64,000 nucleotides of DNA from Acidobacteriota bacterium. GTDB lineage: Bacteria; Acidobacteriota; Terriglobia; Terriglobales; SCQP01. This document shows positions 35,895 through 43,072 of this stretch, piece after piece. The DNA is taken from contig JAJYIU010000001.1 of assembly GCA_021789895.1 (NCBI GenBank), forward strand, positions 124,001 to 188,000. Direction: 5' to 3'. The notes beneath the pieces were generated by a model. That model was not told where the DNA came from and did not search any database. It worked only from the letters and a program-made list of their open reading frames with translations. Position numbers and translations under genes: made by a program. How positions within the stretch are numbered: the stretch's first letter is position 1; every line of letters starts with the position of its first letter.

Positions 35895-37100
35895 ATGAAG
35901 CGCTGGCTGGATTCACAACCGGCCTGGATTCTGGCCGGCACACTCCTGGGGGCACTGATCGGTTGGCTGCGCCCCGCCTGGACGGGCGCGCTGCTGCCGC
36001 TGGAAACGCTCTTTCTGCGGCTGATCATGCTGGTGGTGGGGCCGCTCATCTTCGCCTTGCTGACCAATGGTCTGGCCAGGCATTCCGGCCGCCGCCTGGG
36101 CCGCATCGCGTGGAAAGCGCTGTTGCTGTTTGAAGCGTTCAGCACGCTGGCGCTTTTCTGGGGCTGGATGGTGGCGCGCGCGCTGCCGGTTAAAACGGTG
36201 GCGGCGTTGCCCGGCGTCCGCCCACCCGCCGCGGCTGCCCGGCAATTCGCGAGACAGCATGCATCCGCGGCCGGCAGCGTCCTGTTTGCGCTTGCCCACG
36301 ACCGGCTATTGCAAATCGTGCTGGTCAGCCTGCTTATCGGAGCAGCGATGAATTGCCTGGGCGGGCGCGCTCGCCCGCTGCTGAAATTTTGCGCAATTCT
36401 GGAACGCATCATGCTGCGCCTCACGCGCTGCGTCATGTGGACGGCTCCGCCGGCGGTGATGGCGGCCGTTGCCTGGAGCGTGGCGCATCCGGGAGTGCTT
36501 GCCGGCGTGACGCGTTTCGTTTTTGAGACCTATGCGGCCCTGGCGGTTTTTTCCCTGGCCGCGTTTGGCGGCGCGATTTGGCTCACGCGCTTGCCGGCCC
36601 AGCCATTCTGGCGGGCGGTGCGCGAGCCGGTGCTGATCGGCTTTGCCACTGCCAGTTCAGAAGCGGCGTTGCCTGCGGCGCTGGAGAACCTGGAGCGAAT
36701 GGGCGTGCCGGATGAGATTGCCGCGCTGGTGATGCCCGCCGGCTATAGCTTCAATCTCACCGGCACCAGCGTCTATCTGCCCGCGGCGATGTTGTTTCTC
36801 GCCGCCGCCGGCGGCATCGCACTGCCCTGGACGCGGCAACTTGCGATGCTGCTAACGCTCATGCTGGCCAGCAAGGGGCTTGCGGGCGTGCCCCGCGCCG
36901 TCTTTATCGTGCTGACCGGCCTGGCCGCATCCTTAGGTTTGCCGCCAGCCGGAATCGCCCTGCTGCTGGCGGTGGATCCGTTTATCGACATGGCGCGAAC
37001 GGCGGTGAATGTGATGGGCAATTGCCTGACCAGCGCGCTGGTCGCGCAATGGGAGAAAGTCCTGATGGTCAAAGCCGGCGCTCAGGCGGGAGGAAATTGA
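35895..37100 (+). CDS. Dicarboxylate/amino acid:cation symporter (SDF family)
   Basis: Inner-membrane transporter of 401 residues. ATG 35895 gives a natural N-terminus (MKRWLDSQPAWILAGTLLGA). About eight helices are present, along with the family landmarks: the Ser-rich ATASSEAALPAALENLERMG motif, NLTGTSVYLPAAMLFLAAA (canonical NLDGT altered to NLTGT) and the C-terminal DPFIDMARTAVNVMGNCL that binds substrate and Na+ or H+. It imports C4-dicarboxylates or acidic amino acids; the exact substrate is uncertain. No partner gene in the neighbourhood. Confidence 0.9.
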   Translation: MKRWLDSQPAWILAGTLLGALIGWLRPAWTGALLPLETLFLRLIMLVVGPLIFALLTNGLARHSGRRLGRIAWKALLLFEAFSTLALFWGWMVARALPVKTVAALPGVRPPAAAARQFARQHASAAGSVLFALAHDRLLQIVLVSLLIGAAMNCLGGRARPLLKFCAILERIMLRLTRCVMWTAPPAVMAAVAWSVAHPGVLAGVTRFVFETYAALAVFSLAAFGGAIWLTRLPAQPFWRAVREPVLIGFATASSEAALPAALENLERMGVPDEIAALVMPAGYSFNLTGTSVYLPAAMLFLAAAGGIALPWTRQLAMLLTLMLASKGLAGVPRAVFIVLTGLAASLGLPPAGIALLLAVDPFIDMARTAVNVMGNCLTSALVAQWEKVLMVKAGAQAGGN

Positions 37101-37152
37101 TGCCGGGCGAATCGCCGCCGCGCTCCTTAACCATCACCGTACAATAAGCGCT

Positions 37153-38301
37153 ATGTTCAACACTTTGCTCGATCTGCAATGCCAACGCTGCGGCGCGCTG
37201 TATCCCGCCGACCGCCCGCAGACGCTATGCCCGGTGGATGGCGGCTGCCTTTATGCCCGCTACGATTGGCAAGCCGCGCGGGAAAAGATGGGGCCGAATG
37301 CGGCCCGCGGCCCCCGGGCGGACACGATGTGGCGTTATCGGGCGGTGATGCCTTGTGATGATCCGGTTTCGCTCGGCGAAGGGCAAACGCCTTTGCTGGA
37401 AGTGAGGCCGTTCGGCGGGCTGTGCGGGGCGGAGCATTTTTATCTCAAAGACGAAGGGTTGAACCCGACCGGCAGCTTCAAGGCGCGGGGACTGTCGGCC
37501 GCGGTCAGCATGCTGCGGCAGTTCGGGGTGAAGAAGATCGCAATTCCTACCGCGGGCAACGCGGGCGGGGCGCTGGCCGCCTATTGCGCAGCCGCCGGCA
37601 TGGAGGCGCACATCTTCGCGCCCAAGGATGTGCCACGCGGCAATCTGGCGGAATACCGCGTTTTCGGCGCCCGGCTGACGCTGGTGGACGGCCTGATTTC
37701 GGATTGTGCGCGCAAGGTGGCGGAAGGGCGCGAGCGCGAGGGCTGGTTTGATGTCAGTACGATGAAAGAGCCCTGGCGGGTGGAAGGCAAAAAGACAATG
37801 GCCTATGAGGTGGTGGAGCAGCTGGGACGGGTGCCCCAGGCGATCTTGTATCCGACCGGCGGCGGCGTGGGGTTGCTGGGCATGTGGAAGGCGTTTGAAG
37901 AGATGGAAGCGTTGGGCTGGATCGGCGCGGAACGGCCGCGCATGGTGGCGGTGCAGGCGGCCGGATGCGCGCCGGTGGTGCGCGCTTTCGCGGCCGGCAA
38001 GGCGAGCGTGGATGGATGGGAAAACGCCAGCACGCAGGCGGCGGGTTTGCGCGTTCCCTCGCCCTACGCCGGCGACCTGATCTTGCGGGTGCTGCGGCAA
38101 AGCCAGGGTACGGCGGTGGCGGTGAGCGAAGCCGAAATCGCGCAGGCGGTGGATGAAGTGGGCGCGCGCGCCGGCGTTTTTGCCTCCCCCGAAGCCGCCG
38201 CCGGCTGGGCTGGCGCCAAGCGGCTATATGCTTCCGGTTGGCTGAAACCCGAGGATGCCGTGGTGCTGTATGTTACCGGCGCCGGCGCCAAATATGTGTG
38301 A
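37153..38301 (+). CDS. thrC: Threonine synthase
   Basis: PLP-dependent enzyme of 382 residues that converts O-phosphohomoserine to threonine. An N-terminal zinc-ribbon-like knuckle has Cys10, Cys13, Cys26 and Cys32. The PLP lysine is Lys110 in NPTGSFKARG, the phosphate-binding PTGGGVGL is near residue 236, and TAGNAGGALAAYCAAAG lies between. TACAAT at 37140-37145 is only seven bases before the ATG, with no Shine-Dalgarno site, so the transcript may be leaderless. It is 52 bp downstream of the symporter on the same strand. Confidence 0.93.
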   Translation: MFNTLLDLQCQRCGALYPADRPQTLCPVDGGCLYARYDWQAAREKMGPNAARGPRADTMWRYRAVMPCDDPVSLGEGQTPLLEVRPFGGLCGAEHFYLKDEGLNPTGSFKARGLSAAVSMLRQFGVKKIAIPTAGNAGGALAAYCAAAGMEAHIFAPKDVPRGNLAEYRVFGARLTLVDGLISDCARKVAEGREREGWFDVSTMKEPWRVEGKKTMAYEVVEQLGRVPQAILYPTGGGVGLLGMWKAFEEMEALGWIGAERPRMVAVQAAGCAPVVRAFAAGKASVDGWENASTQAAGLRVPSPYAGDLILRVLRQSQGTAVAVSEAEIAQAVDEVGARAGVFASPEAAAGWAGAKRLYASGWLKPEDAVVLYVTGAGAKYV

Positions 38302-38331
38302 CAGCGCCCATCGCCATCCTGGCCCCGGCTT

Positions 38332-39366
38332 TCAGCTCAACTCTTGCATGATGCCGGCCAGTACCGATTGCGGCGGGCGGACGCGATCTTCCGGCAGCGT
38401 AGCGAGCGGCTCGTCCACCAGGTTGAGCAAGGAATTGAAATCGGGCTTGGCGGCATCCACGTAAAACACCCCGGTCAGCACCTCGCCGTTGGCGTGGGCG
38501 CGGGTAAGCACATCGAGCGCGGCAGTTTTGGAGGCGGGATCGAAGTCGTGGCCGAGCTTGCGCAACAGCAGCCGCGAGCCATCGTGGAGCGTGACTTCCA
38601 CTGCGGTTCCCGGCTCGTACTCGACCTGGATGTCGCCGGCGGCGGGGATAAAATCCACCTCCTGCAGGGCTTCTTCATGCTCCTTGACGTACTTATAGCT
38701 TTTCGTCGAGCCTTCGTGATCGTTGAAGGTGACGCAGGGGGAGATGACGTCGAGCATGGCAGTGCCGCGGTGGGCGAGGGCGGCTTTGAGAATGGCCAGC
38801 AACTGGCGCTTGTCGCCGGAGAAGCTGCGGGCGACGAATGTGGCGCCGGCGAGAATTGCCAGCGCGCAGGTATCGAGCGGCGGCAGATCGTTGCTGACCC
38901 CGGTTTTCAGCGTGGAGCCGAGGTCGGCCGTGGCCGAGAACTGCCCCTTGGTCAAACCATAGACGCCGTTATCTTCGATGATGTACACCATGGGCAGATT
39001 CCGGCGCATGGAGTGGATGAACTGGCCGATGCCGATCGAGACCGTGTCGCCATCGCCGCTGACGCCGATGCCGAGCATGCCGGCGTTGGCGGCCAGCGCG
39101 CCGGTGGCTATGCTGGGCATGCGGCCATGGACGGCATTAAAGCCGAACGCGCGGTTGAGGAAATAGGCCGGGCTTTTGCTGGAGCAGCCGATGCCGCTGA
39201 GCTTGATGACCCGCTGCGGGTCGATGCCGGATTCGTAGCAGGCGTCAATGATGCGTTCGCTGATCGCGTTGTGGCCGCAGCCGGCGCAGAGGGTGGTGCG
39301 TCCGCCCTTGTAGTCGGCGGGTTCAAGGCCGATGCGGTTGTGCTTGGGATTGACCAGGGTAGCCAT
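38332..39366 (-). CDS. korB: 2-oxoacid:ferredoxin oxidoreductase, beta subunit
   Basis: Thiamine-diphosphate subunit of 344 residues, most likely of 2-oxoglutarate ferredoxin oxidoreductase, which makes succinyl-CoA and reduced ferredoxin. CAGCGHN and SGIGCSSKSPAYF carry iron-sulphur cysteines. The ThDP motif is SGDGDTVSIGIGQFIHSMRR followed by DNGVYGLTKGQ. ATG 39366 is preferred, but a TTG at 39408 that overlaps the korA stop is possible. Second gene of a korA-korB operon; this two-subunit arrangement with a fused gamma-alpha subunit is normal. Confidence 0.92.
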   Translation of the reverse strand: MATLVNPKHNRIGLEPADYKGGRTTLCAGCGHNAISERIIDACYESGIDPQRVIKLSGIGCSSKSPAYFLNRAFGFNAVHGRMPSIATGALAANAGMLGIGVSGDGDTVSIGIGQFIHSMRRNLPMVYIIEDNGVYGLTKGQFSATADLGSTLKTGVSNDLPPLDTCALAILAGATFVARSFSGDKRQLLAILKAALAHRGTAMLDVISPCVTFNDHEGSTKSYKYVKEHEEALQEVDFIPAAGDIQVEYEPGTAVEVTLHDGSRLLLRKLGHDFDPASKTAALDVLTRAHANGEVLTGVFYVDAAKPDFNSLLNLVDEPLATLPEDRVRPPQSVLAGIMQELS

Positions 39367-39404
39367 AGGGAAGCTTTCCGCCGGCCGGGCCGGCGCGGGC
39401 GATT

Positions 39405-41279
39405 TCAAGTTTGCTTGGCGGCGTTGCGGGCGAGCATGCCGGGAGCGAGCAGCGCGAGATGGGCTTCAATTTCGCGGCTGATGGCGCGGGCGGCGATGGG
39501 CAGGCCGTCATAGCAGCGCACCGGCTGAAGCCGGGGCGCCATTTCCGGCGCCAGGTCGGTTTTCAACACATCGAGCATCTGGCCGTCGCGATTCTGCTCG
39601 ACCACGAAGATGACCTCGTGGGCTCCGACAAACGCGGCGACTTCGGGCCCGAAGGGAAAAGCGCGCAGGCGCAGGTAACCGGCCGCGATGCCCGCCTCCT
39701 CCTGCAGTTGATCGAGCGCCTCGAGCACCGGGTAATGGCTGCTGCCGAAGGCAATTACCCCGACGCGTCCGGCGCCGGCGCGCTCGCGCACGGCGGGCGG
39801 GACCAGCGCGCGGGCAGTCTCGAATTTGCGCCGCAGGCGGTCCATGTTGCCGGCGTAATCGTGGGGCCGCTCGGAGTACTGGGCGCGATCATTGTGGCCG
39901 CTGCCGCGGGTGAAGTAAGCCGCGTTGCGGTGGGCGGTGCCGGGCAGGGTGCGCCAGGGGATGCCGTCGCCATCCACGTCGCGATAGCGCGCGAATTCAC
40001 CCAGGCGGTTGAGATCATCCGCCGTCAGCACCTTCCCGCGCTGCAGCGGGCGAGCCGGATATTGGAAAGCCGGCGATATCCAATTATTCATGCCGAGATC
40101 GAGATCGCTGAGCACGAACACGGGGGTTTGCAACTGTTCGGCGAGATCGAAAGCGGCGATGGCATGTTCGTAGCACTCGGCCACGCTGCCGGGAAATAGC
40201 ATGAGATGGCGGGTATCGCCATGGGAGAGTTGGGCGATGCAGCCGATATCGCCTTGGGCCGTGCGGGTGGGCAGCCCGGTGGAGGGGCCGACGCGCTGTA
40301 TATCGAAAATGACGGCGGGTATTTCAGCGTAATAACCCAGGCCGGCAAACTCGGCCATGAGGCTGATACCGGGGCCGGAGGTGGAAGTCATGGCGCGGGC
40401 GCCCATCCAGCCCGCGCCCAGCACCATGCCGACGGCGGCCAATTCATCTTCGGCCTGAATGACGGCGAAGGTGGCTTTGCCGGTGGCCGGATCGATCCGG
40501 TGCTTGCGCAGCAGATCGATCAGGGATTCGCAGAGCGAACTGGAGGGGGTAATCGGATACCAGGCGGCGACGGTGACGCCGGCGAACATACAGCCGAGCG
40601 CGGCGGCGGTGTTGCCGTCAATGATGATCTGGCCGGCGGTTTCATGCATGCGTTCGAGGCGGCAGCGATCACGCTTGACCAGATTCTGCCGGGCGTAGTC
40701 GAGGCCGGCGCGCACCGCCGCCCAGTTCAAATCGGCGGCCTTGGGCTTGCGGCGGAACTGGCGGCGCACTGCCGTTTCCACCTCGGCGATATCCATCTGC
40801 AAGAGGTGGGCGAGCACGCCAACGTAGATCATCGTCCGTACCAGCTTGCGCAGCTTGGCATCGGCGGCGATGCCGGTCACCAGCTTGTCGAAGGGGACGG
40901 GATAGAAGATCAGGTCGGTGCGCTGCTTTTCAAGCTGCAGCGGCTGATCGTAAACCACCGCGGCGCCGGGGATCAGACCGGCGACGTCTTCTTGCGCGGT
41001 TTCCGGATTCAGCGCCACCAGAAAATCGGCATCCTGCTTGCGGCCGATATAATGCCGCCGGCTGGCGCGGATGGTGTACCAGGTGGGCAGGCCGGCAATG
41101 TTCGAGGGAAACAGGTTTTTGCCGGAAACCGGGATGCCCATCTGGAACATGGTCCGCAGTACGACCAGGTTCGAGGATTGGCTGCCGGAGCCGTTCACGC
41201 TTGCGACTTGAAGGCTGAAATCGTTGACCAGCTCACCAATTACGGGCGGAGCTACCGCCTCCATTTCCGATGTAGCCAC
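39405..41279 (-). CDS. korA: 2-oxoacid:ferredoxin oxidoreductase, fused gamma-alpha subunit
   Basis: Protein of 624 residues. The N-terminal gamma domain has FSLQVASVNGSGSQSSNLVV (residues 18-37) and the alpha pyrimidine-binding domain begins near residue 220 with AWYPITPSSSLCESL and STSGPGISLMAEF. GTG 41279 is chosen as start because AAGGTGG lies seven bases before it and it gives the family-like VATSEMEAVAPPVIGEL. The longer ATG at 41348 would fall on the promoter -35 box. Partner of KorB, acting in the cytoplasm with ferredoxin. Confidence 0.92.
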   Translation of the reverse strand: MATSEMEAVAPPVIGELVNDFSLQVASVNGSGSQSSNLVVLRTMFQMGIPVSGKNLFPSNIAGLPTWYTIRASRRHYIGRKQDADFLVALNPETAQEDVAGLIPGAAVVYDQPLQLEKQRTDLIFYPVPFDKLVTGIAADAKLRKLVRTMIYVGVLAHLLQMDIAEVETAVRRQFRRKPKAADLNWAAVRAGLDYARQNLVKRDRCRLERMHETAGQIIIDGNTAAALGCMFAGVTVAAWYPITPSSSLCESLIDLLRKHRIDPATGKATFAVIQAEDELAAVGMVLGAGWMGARAMTSTSGPGISLMAEFAGLGYYAEIPAVIFDIQRVGPSTGLPTRTAQGDIGCIAQLSHGDTRHLMLFPGSVAECYEHAIAAFDLAEQLQTPVFVLSDLDLGMNNWISPAFQYPARPLQRGKVLTADDLNRLGEFARYRDVDGDGIPWRTLPGTAHRNAAYFTRGSGHNDRAQYSERPHDYAGNMDRLRRKFETARALVPPAVRERAGAGRVGVIAFGSSHYPVLEALDQLQEEAGIAAGYLRLRAFPFGPEVAAFVGAHEVIFVVEQNRDGQMLDVLKTDLAPEMAPRLQPVRCYDGLPIAARAISREIEAHLALLAPGMLARNAAKQT

Positions 41280-41319
41280 GAGTCTTCCACCTTTATCGAA
41301 AGAAGGATCTTTCTTTTCA

Positions 41320-41348
41320 ATTATACGCAGGGTTGTGCCGGAACCCAA
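41320..41348 (-). promoter_or_regulatory. Promoter of the korA-korB operon
   Basis: TTGGGT (41348-41343), 17-bp spacer, TATAAT (41325-41320) on the minus strand, about 40 bp upstream of the GTG start. Confidence 0.65.
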
Positions 41349-41459
41349 CTATCCGGGCGGATGACCACAATCATAGTAAGCGAGTCAGCGGGAATCACTT
41401 CCACGAGGGAGGATGCGTTGGGGCCTCAGGGCTGCACCGCGAATGGCGATATTTTCCAG

Positions 41460-41488
41460 TTGCCAGCGTGGCGCGGCTGGTTTAAATA
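41460..41488 (+). promoter_or_regulatory. Probable promoter of the glycerate kinase gene
   Basis: TTGCCA (41460-41465), 17-bp spacer, TAAATA (41483-41488), 75 bp upstream of the ATG at 41564. Confidence 0.5.
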
Positions 41489-41563
41489 CAAGAGCGGGAT
41501 ACCGACGAGAGGCGGCAGCCGAGCGCTGCGGACGCCAGGGTGGAAAATTAAGGCGTGAAGCTC

Positions 41564-42949
41564 ATGTCAGCGAAACGCGCGCGGTCGAGACAACTGGCCA
41601 TGAAGCTGTTGCGGGAGACGCTGCAGGAGTTGGCGCCAGCACGTCTGCTGGCGCAACAGATCGAGCGCCAAGGCAGCAGGCTGCTCCTCCCTCCAGCGCC
41701 GCCGGTCGCAGGCGGCGCGTCCGAGGCGCAGGACGGCGGCGCGGAATACGATCTCGGTCGCTACCGGCAACGCCTGGTCCTGGCGTTGGGCAAGGCCGCG
41801 GTGCCGATGCTCAACGCCTGGCGCGAACTGGCCGCGACGCAATCTCCCGGGCCGGCATGGGATGCCATCATCGTCTCCGCCGACCCGCGGCGGGCGGCGC
41901 CGGTGGCGCGGAACGGCTCGCTGCAGCAATTTTTTGGCGGCCATCCCGAACCCAATGCCGACAGCCGCGCCGGCGCTGAGGCTATGCTGGCGGCGGCGCG
42001 CGGGCTGCAGCCGCCGGCGCTGCTGGTGGCGCTGGTCTCAGGCGGCGGCTCGGCGATGGCGGAAAGCCCGCTGCAAGCGGATTGGAGTCTGCTCGAGATG
42101 CAGGAACTCTATCGTCAACTGGTGCGCTGCGGCGCGCCGATTGGCGAGATCAATAGCGTGCGCAAGCACTTGTCGCGCTTCAAAGGCGGTCGCCTGGCGG
42201 AAGCTGCGGCGGAGCTCGACGGGGTGGATCAATTGTCACTCCTGCTCTCGGACGTGCCCCCCGGAGAGGCGGACAGCATATCTTCCGGGCCCACGCTGCC
42301 CGACCGCTCCCGCGTCGAGGATTGCTACCGGATTTACGCTCAGCGGCAGTTGCGGCTGCCGGCGAGGATGGCCGCCATGCTGGAAGGGAAACAGTTGGCG
42401 GAGACGCCCAAGCCCGAAGCCGCCTGTTTTCGGCGGGCGCGCTGGCGCGTGGTAGGCGACAATGCGCTGGCCTGTGAGATGTTGGCGCGGCGGGCGCGCG
42501 CACACGGCCTGGCCGCGGTGATCGAGCATGGCGCGGACGAAGCCGATTACCGCGAAGCGGCGGCCCGCCTGCTGCAGCGCTGGCGCGAGTTGCGGCGGGA
42601 AACCCCCAACGCCTGCCTGATTGCCGGGGGCGAAGTGCGCGTGGCGGTGCCGGAGGAAGCCGGGCAAGGCGGGCGCAATCAGGCTTTTGCGCTGGAATGC
42701 GCGCGCCGGCTGATGCCGGAGGAAGAGGGCTGCATCGCCAGCCTGGGCACGGATGGCGTGGACGGCAGCTCGCCGGCGGCAGGGGCGATCGTGGATGCGA
42801 CCACCCGGGAACGGGCGCGGCGGGCGAATTTCGATCTGGAGCAGGCGGCGGCGAAGTTCGATGCGTACCCGCTGCTGGCGGCAATTGGCGACGCGATTGA
42901 AACCGGGCCGACCGGCAATAATCTGCGCGATCTGCGGCTGCTGCTGTGA
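41564..42949 (+). CDS. Glycerate 2-kinase, DUF4147/MOFRL family
   Basis: Cytoplasmic kinase of 461 residues that phosphorylates D-glycerate, typically after uronate, glucarate or tartronate breakdown. The N-terminal domain has LGKAAVPML and ALVSGGGSAMAE; the C-terminal MOFRL domain has GTDGVDGSSPAAGAIVD and IAGGEVRVAV. ATG 41564 is chosen; GTG at 41555 would begin only three codons earlier. It is 123 bp upstream of the unassigned glycosidase gene, separated from it by that gene's own promoter and LacI-type operator, so it is in the same locus but a different transcript. Confidence 0.9.
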   Translation: MSAKRARSRQLAMKLLRETLQELAPARLLAQQIERQGSRLLLPPAPPVAGGASEAQDGGAEYDLGRYRQRLVLALGKAAVPMLNAWRELAATQSPGPAWDAIIVSADPRRAAPVARNGSLQQFFGGHPEPNADSRAGAEAMLAAARGLQPPALLVALVSGGGSAMAESPLQADWSLLEMQELYRQLVRCGAPIGEINSVRKHLSRFKGGRLAEAAAELDGVDQLSLLLSDVPPGEADSISSGPTLPDRSRVEDCYRIYAQRQLRLPARMAAMLEGKQLAETPKPEAACFRRARWRVVGDNALACEMLARRARAHGLAAVIEHGADEADYREAAARLLQRWRELRRETPNACLIAGGEVRVAVPEEAGQGGRNQAFALECARRLMPEEEGCIASLGTDGVDGSSPAAGAIVDATTRERARRANFDLEQAAAKFDAYPLLAAIGDAIETGPTGNNLRDLRLLL

Positions 42950-42980
42950 GCGGGCGCAGCAACGCGCACCGCCGCCGGGC

Positions 42981-43009
42981 TTGACAGCGCGTGAAATCGT
43001 TTACATATT
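42981..43009 (+). promoter_or_regulatory. Promoter of the glycosidase gene
   Basis: TTGACA (42981-42986), 17-bp spacer, CATATT (43004-43009), 63 bp upstream of the ATG at 43073. A LacI-type palindrome sits in the spacer. Confidence 0.65.
42992..43005. promoter_or_regulatory. LacI-family operator in the glycosidase promoter
   Basis: TGAAATCGTTTACA differs at only two positions from TGCAAACGTTTACA found upstream of the second TonB receptor. Central CG and flanking TG/CA fit LacI-family sites. The site covers the spacer and the start of the -10 box. The likely regulator is the LacI gene at about 49933-50967. Confidence 0.7.
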
Positions 43010-43072
43010 GAGCATGCAGCTTTCCTGCGGCCATTCCCGGGCGCAAACCAAGCCGGAACGAAGAGGGAGCCC

